NCBI RefSeq assembly: GCF_009932725.1
Contig: NZ_BLJU01000019.1
Span: forward strand, 1-64,000
DNA from: Pseudomonas yangonensis
Lineage (GTDB): Bacteria > Pseudomonadota > Gammaproteobacteria > Pseudomonadales > Pseudomonadaceae
Direction of reading: 5' to 3'
DNA: 64,000 nt
Shown piece after piece: positions 17,166-26,235 of this stretch. The position numbers and the translations under genes are program-made. The stretch's first letter is position 1. Every line of letters begins with the position of its first letter. Below the pieces are notes generated by a model. It saw only the letters and a list, made by a program, of their open reading frames with translations. It made no database searches and had not been told where the DNA came from.

Positions 17166-17599
17166 CAGACGTACGCATCGGTCCGGACAGGGAAGTGACC
17201 CTGCATTTCGCCCTCAAGCTGGAAAACGGCGATGTGGTCGACAGTACCTTCGACAAGCAACCGGCAACCTTCAAGGTCGGCGACGGCAACCTGCTGCCCG
17301 GTTTCGAACAGGCGCTGTACGGCTTCAAGGCCGGCGACAAGCGCAGCGTGCAAGTGCAGCCGGAGCAGGGCTTCGGCCAGCCCAACCCACAGAACGTGCA
17401 GATCATGCCGCGCAGCCAGTTCGAGGGCATGGAGCTTTCCGAAGGCCTGCTGGTGATCTTCAACGACGCGGCCAACGCCGAGCTGCCGGGTGTGGTCAAG
17501 GCGTTCGATGACAAGCAGGTCACCATCGACTTCAACCATCCGTTGGCCGGCAAGACGCTGCAGTTCGACGTGGAAATCATCGAGGTCAAGGCGCTCTAG
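17162..17599 (+). CDS. fkpB: FKBP-type peptidyl-prolyl isomerase (SlpA/FkpB)
   Basis: This 145-residue cytoplasmic prolyl isomerase of the SlyD/SlpA branch catalyses cis-trans proline isomerisation and probably acts as a chaperone. An FKBP fold with inserted flap is indicated by DGNLLPGFEQALYGFKAGDK and the family motif PEQGFGQPNPQNVQ. It lacks SlyD's histidine-rich tail, which points to SlpA. It overlaps lspA by four bases (ATGA). A REP follows its stop. Confidence 0.92.
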   Translation: MTDVRIGPDREVTLHFALKLENGDVVDSTFDKQPATFKVGDGNLLPGFEQALYGFKAGDKRSVQVQPEQGFGQPNPQNVQIMPRSQFEGMELSEGLLVIFNDAANAELPGVVKAFDDKQVTIDFNHPLAGKTLQFDVEIIEVKAL

Positions 17600-17617
17600 C
17601 CCGTGCTGCCGCTCTTG

Positions 17618-17640
17618 TAGGAGCGGCTTTAGCCGCGAAG
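17618..17640. repeat. REP-type palindrome (GTAGGAGCGGCTTTAGCC family)
   Basis: A single unit, GTAGGAGCGGCTTTAGCC followed by GCGAAG, lies between fkpB and ispH. It is the same family as the left half of 33691-33757. Confidence 0.8.
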
Positions 17641-17737
17641 CTCTTGTTGCAGCCTGCGCTTATCCCACGCAGGCTGTATCTTTCCGGGATCGACCCATCG
17701 CGTCGTGCGATCCCCGATCAATACCGAGACAGCCAGC

Positions 17738-18682
17738 ATGCATATCAAACTCGCCAATCCCCGCGGCTTCTGCGCCGGCGTCGATCGCGCCATCGAAATC
17801 GTCAACCGGGCGCTGGAAGTGTTCGGCCCGCCGATCTACGTACGCCATGAAGTGGTGCACAACAAGTTCGTGGTAGAAGACCTGCGTGCCCGCGGCGCGG
17901 TATTCGTCGAAGAGCTGGACCAGGTGCCGGACGACGTCATCGTCATCTTCAGTGCCCACGGCGTGTCCAAGGCCGTGCGCGACGAGGCGGCCCGGCGCGG
18001 CCTCAAGGTATTCGACGCCACCTGCCCGCTGGTGACCAAGGTGCATATGGAGGTGGTGCGCTACAGCCGTGAGGGCCGTGAGTGCATCCTGATCGGCCAC
18101 GAAGGCCATCCGGAAGTCGAAGGCACCATGGGCCAGTACGACGCCAGCAACGGCGGCGCCATCTACCTGGTAGAAGACGAGGCGGACGTCGCCGAGCTGC
18201 AGGTGCGCAACCCCGAGAACCTGGCGTTCGTCACCCAGACCACCCTGTCCATGGACGACACCAGCAAGGTGATCGACGCCCTGCGCAGCAAGTTCCCGGC
18301 CATCGGTGGCCCGCGCAAGGACGATATTTGCTACGCCACGCAGAACCGCCAGGATGCGGTCAAACAACTGGCCAGCGAGTGCGACGTGCTGCTGGTCGTC
18401 GGCAGCCCGAATAGCTCCAACTCCAACCGCCTGCGCGAACTGGCCGAGCGCATGGGCACCCCGGCCTACCTGATCGATGGCGCTGAAGATCTCAAGCACG
18501 AGTGGTTCGAAGGGGTGAGTGGTATCGGCATCACCGCGGGCGCGTCTGCGCCTGAGGTGCTGGTGCGCGGGGTGGTCGAACAGCTGCGCGCGTGGGGAGC
18601 GGCAGGGGAGACCGAGCTGGATGGACGGCCGGAGAACATTACGTTTTCGATGCCGAAGGAGTTGCGGGTGAAGCAAGTTTAG
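17738..18682 (+). CDS. ispH: 4-hydroxy-3-methylbut-2-enyl diphosphate reductase
   Basis: This 314-residue iron-sulfur enzyme carries out the last step of the MEP isoprenoid pathway, giving IPP and DMAPP. The cluster-ligating cysteines are present: C12 (NPRGFCAGV), C96 (DATCPLVTKVH) and C198 (DDICYATQNRQ). The length equals the usual 310-316. I chose the ATG at 17738 because NPRGFC must lie near the N-terminus. It is convergent with the pilE end of the minor-pilin operon. Confidence 0.97.
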   Translation: MHIKLANPRGFCAGVDRAIEIVNRALEVFGPPIYVRHEVVHNKFVVEDLRARGAVFVEELDQVPDDVIVIFSAHGVSKAVRDEAARRGLKVFDATCPLVTKVHMEVVRYSREGRECILIGHEGHPEVEGTMGQYDASNGGAIYLVEDEADVAELQVRNPENLAFVTQTTLSMDDTSKVIDALRSKFPAIGGPRKDDICYATQNRQDAVKQLASECDVLLVVGSPNSSNSNRLRELAERMGTPAYLIDGAEDLKHEWFEGVSGIGITAGASAPEVLVRGVVEQLRAWGAAGETELDGRPENITFSMPKELRVKQV

Positions 18683-18712
18683 ATCGTGCCTCACGATTAG
18701 CAACGACACGAT

Positions 18713-18741
18713 CAGCTTCTTCAGCCAAGCTGAAGAAGCTG
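18713..18741. terminator. Strong hairpin between ispH and pilE
   Basis: CAGCTTCTTCAGC and GCTGAAGAAGCTG are perfect 13-base complements around a CAA loop. There is no T-run on either side, so it may work as a Rho-associated or mRNA-stabilising hairpin between two convergent transcripts rather than as a classical terminator. Confidence 0.6.
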
Positions 18742-18815
18742 CGAGACGCGGTAACAGGCAAGCAGTAGATCCTACGGCTCAATCTGGTTGCCACGATATG
18801 GGTGATTGTTTTGCT

Positions 18816-19232
18816 CTAACGTCGCCAACAGTCTGCCATATTTCCTTTGCTGCTGTTTTTGACGCCGGTGTTTGTCAGCGTTAGATTTCCGCATTTGTCG
18901 TCTGCCATTGAGTTTTTTGCGGTAGCCGTGAGCGTGTAGCTGAACGCATCCACCGCGCTCAAAGCGAGCCCGTAATTTTCTGCTGCACCGTCTTTCGGGG
19001 CTTTTGTAAAAGGCAAGTCTGGTTTAGTGCCGTCAGCTTTAAGATATTTACCGTTGGCTGTGTAGTAGCGCTCCATAAAATGGGAGAGCTCCATAAGAGC
19101 AGCCTGCGCATCGGCCCTTTTGCCTTTGCGCACATGTTCTTGGTAAGACGGGTACGCGATCGCCGCGAGAATGCCAATGACGGCAACTGCGATCATCAGT
19201 TCGATTAAGGTGAACCCTTTATTCCTGTTCAT
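18816..19232 (-). CDS. pilE: Type IV minor pilin PilE
   Basis: This 138-residue prepilin has the short leader MNRNKG, cleaved by PilD before FTLIELMIAVAVIGILAAIAYPSY. It retains Glu5 and the hydrophobic N-terminal helix used for pilus assembly. A pair of cysteines (DDKCGN and ADCWR) near the C-terminus could form the disulfide loop of pilins. It is the last gene of the fimU-pilVWXY1-pilE operon, 39 bases after pilY1. The intervening pilY2 of P. aeruginosa is absent. Confidence 0.92.
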   Translation of the reverse strand: MNRNKGFTLIELMIAVAVIGILAAIAYPSYQEHVRKGKRADAQAALMELSHFMERYYTANGKYLKADGTKPDLPFTKAPKDGAAENYGLALSAVDAFSYTLTATAKNSMADDKCGNLTLTNTGVKNSSKGNMADCWRR

Positions 19233-19271
19233 TGCACTTATCTCTTATGTGCGCACGAGGTTGAGTAGCTG

Positions 19272-22200
19272 TCATCGTGATTCCTGCCAGGCATGGCGTC
19301 CATAGCGCTGGGATCCTGCAACCATAATGCATTGCGGTGCGGCTCCCGCTGAGCCTGCATAGCACAGCCAGCGGTAGAGAGGGGTAGCGCCTTTTATCAC
19401 GCCGATATCAGGGTCAGAGATCCCGGAAACAGGAATTTTCTCATCTCCTATGGTGATGTTATCAGCCTCACCCAAGCTGCCATCCTTGTTGGTATCGAAG
19501 TAGGTGTAATTGAGCCGAGACCCGCTGGAGAGATTCAGCGCCATGACCCAGCTTGTACCACCTGCCTTACAGGGGTCTCGCGACGGCGTCATGCTGGTGA
19601 AGATGACCCTGTCCGAACGCAATGTGGCCTTGGAAATTACCCGCTCACCTTTAGCCCCCGCGCCGCCACGGCTAGCTTTCCATGCCAAATCCAAATACCA
19701 GCCTTTCTGGTCGGTCAGGTTGTTGTTGCTGATCGCGCGCCCCTGGAAGTTATTGGCTTGGACTTCCGAGAGAATCTCCTGAGCGAGCAACTGGGATCTG
19801 GTTACGGTGGTGCCGTCATCAATGATCGCGTAGAAGCTCTGAATGGGCGGCGAGTCGGAAATTTCATTGTCGCCAACATTCATGTAGGAGCCTGTGCCGA
19901 ACAGCACCATGTGTTGACCTTTTTCATTGAAGGTCGATGCCAGTGGGGCCGTTATCGGTTGTCGGGCGCTGCCGTCAGTGGCAACAAAGAACGGAGCGCT
20001 AGGTGTTGACCAATTGCTGGCGTTATTACCGCTCAGATTGATGCGCCACAGATTGCCTTTGGTGTCACCAACGTACAGACGGTCGGCCACCTGGTCACCA
20101 TCTAGGTCAGCCAGCAGCGGAGAGCCCAGGTCACCAGTGGTATTGAGGGTGATGGTTCTCAGCACGCTGCCGTTGGCAGCGTCGAGGAACCAGATTTTCG
20201 CCGTGCTCTGCTCGGTGCTCCGATAGCCGCTGGTAACTACGACCGAAAACTTGCCATTGGGCAATGCCACGATGGCTGGTTGGCCAATCGGCGCACCCAT
20301 GTCCGGATGACTGAACTCCCAGAGAAATTTACTGGCCGACATATTGGTCGGGTCCGTGATGTCTAGGGCGAACACACTACGCCCCCCTGCCCCGGTGGTG
20401 CCGGCTACGATGGTTTTCCAGCTATTTCCCAGCCACGCATCGGAAACGCGCGGAGTGCCGTCTACATAATAACGGTGGGAGTACGTCGGACTGGTCAGGT
20501 TGATCAAGTTGGCAAACACTCCGTTGGGAATAAAGGCGAACAGCTCCTGACCACCATTACCATTTGCCGCCATACTGGCATTGAAGCCATGCAGCATTCC
20601 GTCGTTGGCGCCCACCACGACCATGGGGGTGCGGTTGGCGTTGTCACTCCGGAATTGCGCATAAGCATTGCGCGCAGTTGTCCAACTACTACCTGTCAGG
20701 CGTGTATAGCCGTAATCCTGATTGGCGACGAACTGTGGGTCGGAGTTGATGATGTCGCCCAACCGGCTCGCACGTTGGCGAAACTGCTTGCTCTGATCGG
20801 CAGTGGTGCGCTCCCGGCTGCGCTCCCCGCGGAGGAAATCGAGCCGCCTTTGCGCGTTGGTTGCATCGTTTGCGGTCCGTTCACTGTCTGTGTAAAGCAG
20901 GTTTTTAAGGGCAGTGCCTATACCATTATCCCAAGTGAATGGGGTTGCGCTGGTGCTGATCGTGCCATTGCCCGTTGTACTGGCGTTGACCAAGGGTGTG
21001 GGAGTGAAAATCTTACGGTTACCGATGTTCATGGAGTCGAGCGCAGTTGCCGCACTCCAAGTCGCGTTCGTGGCAATCGTACCGTTGGTATTGACCTTTT
21101 TAGCCAGTAGATCACCGCTCCACAGCTTGCTGTCTAGTGACGACTGGAACACAGCCGTATCCGTTTCCAAACGAGTTGAGTTGGTTGCGAGAGTGGTAGT
21201 AGTGCTATTCACCTCTTCGGCAATCTTCGCGAATGCGATTTTCAGACTTTCAACCATGCGCGTGGCATCGCTGGCCACGAAAAAATTGTCGGGGCGTGGG
21301 TAGTTGGTACCTAGCATATCCGTAGTAGTGCGCCACCAAGCTTCCGGTAATGGGCTGCTTCGCTCATAGGGATTACCAAAGTCGTCAGGTACTTTGAAGC
21401 CACCATATTTAGTCGCTAGCCAGTACTGGTTGTTATTCTTTGATGCCAAAGCTTGGTTTTCTCGTACATCCACCCAGAAGGTCGAGATAGTTTGTTTGCC
21501 TGCCATGCTCGGCCGCATGTCAAGAGTATTGGCTAGATAAGCAAGTCCAGCGATATACGCCGAGTTACCGCGTCCAGTGAATTCTTGGGCCGAAGCACTG
21601 GTTGTAATGCCTTCAAGGTTGAAGATAGTCTGGGTGGCCCGGACGGTATCGATTGCCGTATCAGCATTGACCTCACTGGGTTTACTCGGTTCTTGGTAGC
21701 TGCTGGTCGCGCCGGGCAAGTTCTTGTCGCGCCATGTATTGACGTCTCCAATACCAAGGATCACGTTTTTCTGACAGGCGTACTGGACAGGATCCTCCCA
21801 AGTAGTGATTACCGGAAAGTTGTCTGCCCAGCGTGCGCGTGTGGTGGTGTTGGCGCCATTGTTGCTGGAGTATGCTGCCACAGGGGAAAGCCCTCGGAAA
21901 TAACGCATGGCAGTGTAGTAGAGTTCGCTGACGGGGTCGTCGCTCTTGTAGTCATTAGAGTTCAGCTGGCCAAATTTGTTGATGTAATTCAGTACGCCAC
22001 TATCGGCGATGGTTACACCCATGGCACTGGTGATGCCGTCCGGGTTCCTGACTTGGATCCCCGTTTGCGGATCCCATTCTCTTACCGCAGCGTTACTCTC
22101 CTCGCCAACATTGGGAGTGATCTTTCTGTCGCCAATGAACTTCTGGTTCGCCCGCAGCACGCCACCGTCGCGGGTAGACGATGGGTCATTAAGATAACCG

Positions 22201-23075
22201 AAGGCGCTGTACCTCAGGGTGCCCGAGTACTGCTGCAGTAGACCTTCTGGTTTGTAGTTGCCGTTAGGGTAAAGTTTGCAGTTCGCCTCCAGTCGGTCCG
22301 AAACGCAAACTTTGACGCGCATGTTTATCCGGTAAACGCTTTTCAGGTTAGGGCGGTTGCCATAGTTGGTGACAAGTCTCCCGTTGTTGAATTGTGCCTT
22401 AACATTAGGGTCATAGTCAGTTTGCTCAAGAATTGAATTGGCGTCGTCCCAGAGCTTGTCGCTCCAGTTGGAGAAATAAATGTAGGTGCCCAGTCCTTGC
22501 TGGCGAATATTGAAGTTACTCCAGTTTGAGTCCGCAGGCGTTGCTCCCTGAATTTCACCGGTAGGTACTCGGCCTTGGGTATCACTGATACGGTTGCCTG
22601 CGTCGTAACCAGGGTTTCTCGACTTGCTGAGAACGGTCAGATTATTCTCGTCTCTGACCCTGTAGCCACCAGTGAGCGCACTGCGAAATGGGTCGATAGT
22701 TGGCGTACCTGCCCAGTTAAGAAAATTACCGCTCCATTGAAAGGCGCCGCCGCACCTTCTATTCGTTGCGGAATTGTTTGTGCCGGGCTCAAACCATTCT
22801 TCGGTTTTGTTGTAGGTGTAGCACTTGTTCGAGTCAAAATAGCCGACATAGATGTTGCTCGAGCTATAACTGCCCAAGTTCGCGACACTGACCAATGTGG
22901 GCCACTCAACCGAAGGCACCAGCGCCAGATTGCCAGGCACGCTACCGCCGCCTAGCAGCAACGGAACTTGGGACACTTCAGCAGAGTGGGCGGGCGCTGA
23001 AATCAATATGCCACTCGTCAGCAGAAATGCTGTTGTCGTCTTGGCCGCTTTGAGGGTAATCGCAAGGCGATTCAT
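19272..23075 (-). CDS. pilY1: Type IV pilus tip adhesin PilY1
   Basis: This 1267-residue secreted protein has an N-terminal signal (about residues 1-32). PilY1 sits at the pilus tip, promotes extension and mediates adhesion and surface sensing. The C-terminal third is the PilY1 beta-propeller, with VVVGANDGMLHGFNA, SHRYYVDGTPRVSDAW, and the calcium loop DLDGDQVAD at residues 990-998. The N-terminal two-thirds is asparagine/threonine-rich and more divergent; I could not recognise a clear von Willebrand A motif. I chose ATG 23075 because GGAG lies seven bases upstream; an in-frame start at 23126 would overlap pilX. GC is low: bases 21421-21480 contain 26 G or C of 60. Confidence 0.9.
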   Translation of the reverse strand: MNRLAITLKAAKTTTAFLLTSGILISAPAHSAEVSQVPLLLGGGSVPGNLALVPSVEWPTLVSVANLGSYSSSNIYVGYFDSNKCYTYNKTEEWFEPGTNNSATNRRCGGAFQWSGNFLNWAGTPTIDPFRSALTGGYRVRDENNLTVLSKSRNPGYDAGNRISDTQGRVPTGEIQGATPADSNWSNFNIRQQGLGTYIYFSNWSDKLWDDANSILEQTDYDPNVKAQFNNGRLVTNYGNRPNLKSVYRINMRVKVCVSDRLEANCKLYPNGNYKPEGLLQQYSGTLRYSAFGYLNDPSSTRDGGVLRANQKFIGDRKITPNVGEESNAAVREWDPQTGIQVRNPDGITSAMGVTIADSGVLNYINKFGQLNSNDYKSDDPVSELYYTAMRYFRGLSPVAAYSSNNGANTTTRARWADNFPVITTWEDPVQYACQKNVILGIGDVNTWRDKNLPGATSSYQEPSKPSEVNADTAIDTVRATQTIFNLEGITTSASAQEFTGRGNSAYIAGLAYLANTLDMRPSMAGKQTISTFWVDVRENQALASKNNNQYWLATKYGGFKVPDDFGNPYERSSPLPEAWWRTTTDMLGTNYPRPDNFFVASDATRMVESLKIAFAKIAEEVNSTTTTLATNSTRLETDTAVFQSSLDSKLWSGDLLAKKVNTNGTIATNATWSAATALDSMNIGNRKIFTPTPLVNASTTGNGTISTSATPFTWDNGIGTALKNLLYTDSERTANDATNAQRRLDFLRGERSRERTTADQSKQFRQRASRLGDIINSDPQFVANQDYGYTRLTGSSWTTARNAYAQFRSDNANRTPMVVVGANDGMLHGFNASMAANGNGGQELFAFIPNGVFANLINLTSPTYSHRYYVDGTPRVSDAWLGNSWKTIVAGTTGAGGRSVFALDITDPTNMSASKFLWEFSHPDMGAPIGQPAIVALPNGKFSVVVTSGYRSTEQSTAKIWFLDAANGSVLRTITLNTTGDLGSPLLADLDGDQVADRLYVGDTKGNLWRINLSGNNASNWSTPSAPFFVATDGSARQPITAPLASTFNEKGQHMVLFGTGSYMNVGDNEISDSPPIQSFYAIIDDGTTVTRSQLLAQEILSEVQANNFQGRAISNNNLTDQKGWYLDLAWKASRGGAGAKGERVISKATLRSDRVIFTSMTPSRDPCKAGGTSWVMALNLSSGSRLNYTYFDTNKDGSLGEADNITIGDEKIPVSGISDPDIGVIKGATPLYRWLCYAGSAGAAPQCIMVAGSQRYGRHAWQESR

Positions 23076-23115
23076 GTTGGGGCTCCACATTAAATTTGGA
23101 GAGGGGCTGAGCGTT

Positions 23116-23574
23116 TCATTGCTCAACCAGAAATACGGAGCTCAATTCGCTCGTAGTGCTGGGGGTACTGGCATCATCTTTCGCCATGCCATAACCCGTG
23201 GCGGTAATACGTACGATGGTGCCTTCCTCATCGGTCGGAACGCCGATTTCGGTACTGGTTCGTAGAGTGGCCAGTTGCCGGAGGGTATAGGTTGGATCTT
23301 TGGCTACGCCGGGGAAGCCGGCATAGCTTCCATCTTCGTCCGCAACCGAGAGGGTGCTGAGAGTATTGGCTTCGAATTTAGTCGTTACACGGGCTTCGCC
23401 CCTGCGTAGAGCCGCTTCTGCGGCTTGTAACGCCAGCTCTTGGTCACGAAGGTTGCCGGCCATGCGTTCCTGCAGCGAGGTGCCGCGCATGCTGGCCAGA
23501 CCGATAATGGTGACGAGCAGCAACATGATCAATGCCACTATCAAAATGGCCCCGTCTTGTTTTCTGGTATTCAT
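23116..23574 (-). CDS. pilX: Minor pilin assembly protein PilX
   Basis: This 152-residue prepilin-like protein has leader MNTRKQDG followed by AILIVALIMLLLVTIIGLA. Position 5 after cleavage is valine, not the usual glutamate, as in other PilX proteins known to me. The motif ASMRGTSLQERMAGNLRDQ is characteristic of the family. I chose ATG 23574 because AGGGG lies seven bases upstream; an ATG at 23592 overlaps the pilW stop. PilX bridges the minor-pilin complex to PilY1. Confidence 0.9.
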   Translation of the reverse strand: MNTRKQDGAILIVALIMLLLVTIIGLASMRGTSLQERMAGNLRDQELALQAAEAALRRGEARVTTKFEANTLSTLSVADEDGSYAGFPGVAKDPTYTLRQLATLRTSTEIGVPTDEEGTIVRITATGYGMAKDDASTPSTTSELSSVFLVEQ

Positions 23575-23588
23575 AAACGGGCCCCTGT

Positions 23589-24620
23589 TCATGGCAGTTT
23601 GTTGCGCAGGCTTACGACGGCCGTGAAAACTTGGCCAAGTCGGCGATCAGGAATATCGATGCTGTTGGCGGCAGTACAGGCGCTATCGCCCTTCTTGCAA
23701 ATCAAACCCTTTTCCCGGTCATAAACCTGAAGGTCGGGTGATATATTGGCTTCGTTACTAAGCGCGAGGAGTCGTACCTTTACTGCTGCCACATTATTCC
23801 AGTCGGTTACCGCGTTGGCTTTTACGAACGCGGTATTGGCGATTGCACGGTTTTCGCCAATACCAGTGCTGAAGCCATATTCGAACTGCAGATCTTGAAC
23901 ACCCTCGATCAACTCCATCGTCAAGGGAGCGCTGGTGCCTTTCCGCCAGCTGGTCCGCCAGAGTGAGGGAGGCTTGCCGTTTTCTCCCTTCCTGACGTAG
24001 TACTGGTTACTTTGAAATACCAATACTTTGGTGATGGCTGGTGTGTAGGATCGGCTGAGGTTTCCGCTACTGGCTTTGACGATTGCAGTCGCCGTGACAT
24101 TGCCGCTCAGGAACATGTCGCAACCTAGTGCGTTGCTGATCAGTACGTTGGTTTCCTTGGCCTCACCGTTGGTACTGGCCATGGTGATGCTCGAAGCATT
24201 GACAGGAATATCTGTAGTGCCCAAAGCCCCAGCACTGGTTGCCGCATGTTTGATCAGTATGCTGTCGGTGCCCACTTCTTTATTGGTGCCAATATTCTCG
24301 GGCCAGGTTGGCAGACCAGTCTGCGCTTCCCAGCCTTTTATCGCATTATTGATATTCAGCCGGTCGTCAGTCGTACTGCCGACTGCATCGGTAAAACACT
24401 CGCCCTTGTATCCCGCATTGCGCAGATCATAGGTAATGAAATCCATCGCGAAACGACCGCTTTCCTGCACCCGGGACAGTGCGCTATTGGCCGCGTAAGT
24501 TTGCTTGCTGGACAGGAAGATTTGCAGTACGCCAAGCATTAGCAGCAGGCTTAGAGCCATCGCGATCATCAGCTCGATAAGCGAAAGGCCGCGTTGTAAA
24601 TAGGCTGTGCGCATTCTCAT
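23589..24620 (-). CDS. pilW: Minor pilin assembly protein PilW
   Basis: This 343-residue prepilin-like protein has leader MRMRTAYLQRG and helix LSLIELMIAMALSLLLMLGV, with Glu5 retained. The long soluble domain has the PilW-type segment SGRFAMDFITYDLRNAGYKG. It overlaps the pilV stop by four bases (ATGA), so translation is coupled. PilW belongs to the priming complex with FimU, PilV, PilX and PilE that starts pilus assembly and places PilY1 at the tip. Confidence 0.91.
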   Translation of the reverse strand: MRMRTAYLQRGLSLIELMIAMALSLLLMLGVLQIFLSSKQTYAANSALSRVQESGRFAMDFITYDLRNAGYKGECFTDAVGSTTDDRLNINNAIKGWEAQTGLPTWPENIGTNKEVGTDSILIKHAATSAGALGTTDIPVNASSITMASTNGEAKETNVLISNALGCDMFLSGNVTATAIVKASSGNLSRSYTPAITKVLVFQSNQYYVRKGENGKPPSLWRTSWRKGTSAPLTMELIEGVQDLQFEYGFSTGIGENRAIANTAFVKANAVTDWNNVAAVKVRLLALSNEANISPDLQVYDREKGLICKKGDSACTAANSIDIPDRRLGQVFTAVVSLRNKLP

Positions 24621-25078
24621 ATCTCTGTTCGGTAAACGAAATTGGCGGTTGCATCTGCCGCAGTGCCATCGGCCTTCTTGATCGCGCTACGGCTTTCGTC
24701 CCAATTGATGGTGATGGTCACGAGGCCGGTAGCGTTGTCTCTTTCTATCCGGGCCTTGCCGTTGGGCAGTTTCGCGACAAGGGGAATCCATTCACTCAAG
24801 TCCTTATCCTTGCGAGTTGTCGTTGCCGTATAGGCGCTGGTAAGGGCGCTGAGGTTGTAGGCGCCAGCCTGGGCTGCTTTGCGATTTGCACGCATGCGAT
24901 CAGTGATATCTGCTGCCAATATCGAGGCCTGAGAACGGTAATAGGCCCCCTGGTTGGCCTGGATGCTGGTCGCCTGCAGGCCGGCCAGGCCGAGCAGGCC
25001 GATGGAAAGCACCACGACCGCCACCAACACTTCGATAAGGGTCGCACCCACTTGCGCTCGATGGGTCATGCCTGTCAT
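24617..25078 (-). CDS. pilV: Minor pilin assembly protein PilV
   Basis: This 153-residue prepilin-like protein has a leader ending QVG before ATLIEVLVAVVVLSIGLLG. The following segment LAGLQATSIQANQGAYYRSQ is typical of PilV. I chose ATG 25078: AAGGTGA lies seven bases upstream and the start overlaps the fimU stop as ATGA. A second ATG at 25069 is possible. Confidence 0.9.
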   Translation of the reverse strand: MTGMTHRAQVGATLIEVLVAVVVLSIGLLGLAGLQATSIQANQGAYYRSQASILAADITDRMRANRKAAQAGAYNLSALTSAYTATTTRKDKDLSEWIPLVAKLPNGKARIERDNATGLVTITINWDESRSAIKKADGTAADATANFVYRTEI

Positions 25079-25563
25079 GAACAATTCACCTTGGTTGTGC
25101 TGGTCGTGCCAATGATGCTTACTTTCAGCTCGCGTTTCTGCTGATTAACACAAGTGCTGGCGTTGACCGAGAGAACGATGGGCTGGTCATCTGTCGTCAC
25201 GATCATGCCGTTTGGCCGGAAAGTCAGGCCAGCGTTAGGACCGGCAACGGCCATGTTGCCCGTGCCATCCCAGCTTTTGATAACAACGTTGCCTGCCATG
25301 ATGATCCAGCCGCCTGCCCAGTCGGTGCCGTTCTGGCAGCCGTTACCTGCGGCGTTGCGCCCGCAGATGGTGATGTCCTTGCGGCGCTTCACTGCCTCGG
25401 AGCGTGCCAGTTGCAGCGCGCCTTGTAGCTCATTGGTGAGAGACAGGGTGCGGTTTTCCTGCAGTATGTTATTGAAGGAGGGCGCGGCAATGCTTATCAC
25501 GACCGCCAATACGGCAAGCGTTACCAACAGTTCGATCAGGGTGAAGCCTCGGGTAAAGCGCAT
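25075..25563 (-). CDS. fimU: Minor pilin FimU (GspH/FimT type)
   Basis: This 162-residue type IV prepilin has leader MRFTRG and FTLIELLVTLAVLAVVISIA. The soluble part follows the GspH/FimT pattern (ENRTLSLTNELQGALQLARSE) and has cysteines (TICGRN, NGCQNG, TCVNQ, NCS) likely to form disulfides. It is the first gene of the fimU-pilV-pilW-pilX-pilY1-pilE operon. The 102-base gap upstream holds a possible AlgR box. Assignment as FimU rather than FimT rests on operon position. Confidence 0.87.
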   Translation of the reverse strand: MRFTRGFTLIELLVTLAVLAVVISIAAPSFNNILQENRTLSLTNELQGALQLARSEAVKRRKDITICGRNAAGNGCQNGTDWAGGWIIMAGNVVIKSWDGTGNMAVAGPNAGLTFRPNGMIVTTDDQPIVLSVNASTCVNQQKRELKVSIIGTTSTTKVNCS

Positions 25564-25617
25564 GGCGAATCTCGCTGGTTTTCGGCCAGTAGATAATCGC
25601 AATTTGCAGTTTGCCAA

Positions 25618-25626
25618 GACAAACGC
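25618..25626 (-). promoter_or_regulatory. AlgR-like box upstream of fimU
   Basis: GCGTTTGTC on the minus strand matches the AlgR recognition core CCGTTTGTC at 8 of 9 positions and lies 55 bases before the fimU start. AlgR is known to activate the fimU operon in P. aeruginosa, so the location is suggestive. Nothing here proves binding. Confidence 0.4.
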
Positions 25627-25665
25627 AGAGGGATATCCGGTTGCTTCATCCGGCCGAGTGGTCGC

Positions 25666-26184
25666 TCACTCGCAACGGTTGTCAGCAGGCGGTGATTCAA
25701 GTTTCGCTCTGCCTGCGACGTTGATCACGATGGCGCGTTCTGCTGCGTCCTCGCGACACAGTGTGAAAGTGCCATTGAGACTGTGAGTCATGCCGTTGGA
25801 TTTGAAGGCGATATGGTTTTGTCTGCGGAAGTTGGACCAGTGCCAGCTATAAGGTGGGGTGATCTGCATGGTGCGCAAGATCATTTCACCTTCATCCAGG
25901 CGACCGTTCTGGTTGCTGTCAACGAATACCACCAGTTGCCCACGCCAGCGCTTGCTGCTGCATTGCTCCATGTCGTCGCACAGGCTGACTGTGGTGCGTC
26001 TGGTAACCGCCTCGCCACGGGAGAAGTGCAGTGCAGCCAGCATTTCATCTACGTGAGTGTTCTGCCGAGTTCGTTCCACGTGGTTGGTGAAGCCTGGTAC
26101 GGCAACGGCCATGAGTACGCCGAGAATGGTCAGGGTAACCAGTAGTTCGACCAGGCTATAGCCGTAATATTGATCTCGATTCAT
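25666..26184 (-). CDS. fimT: FimT-like prepilin (GspH/FimT family)
   Basis: This 172-residue prepilin-like protein has leader MNRDQYYG then YSLVELLVTLTILGVLMAVA, with Glu5 present. The GspH/FimT-type body includes NTHVDEMLAALHFSRGEAVTRR and a C-terminal CREDAAERAIVIN. In P. aeruginosa fimT precedes fimU, and other FimT proteins have been linked to DNA uptake during transformation; that role here is inference. It is divergent from thiO, with a good promoter in between, and is separated from fimU by 102 bases. Confidence 0.86.
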   Translation of the reverse strand: MNRDQYYGYSLVELLVTLTILGVLMAVAVPGFTNHVERTRQNTHVDEMLAALHFSRGEAVTRRTTVSLCDDMEQCSSKRWRGQLVVFVDSNQNGRLDEGEMILRTMQITPPYSWHWSNFRRQNHIAFKSNGMTHSLNGTFTLCREDAAERAIVINVAGRAKLESPPADNRCE

Positions 26185-26235
26185 TCTTCAATTCCCTTTG
26201 CACGTATGATTGACGGCCTCCTGGCCTACCTTTTC

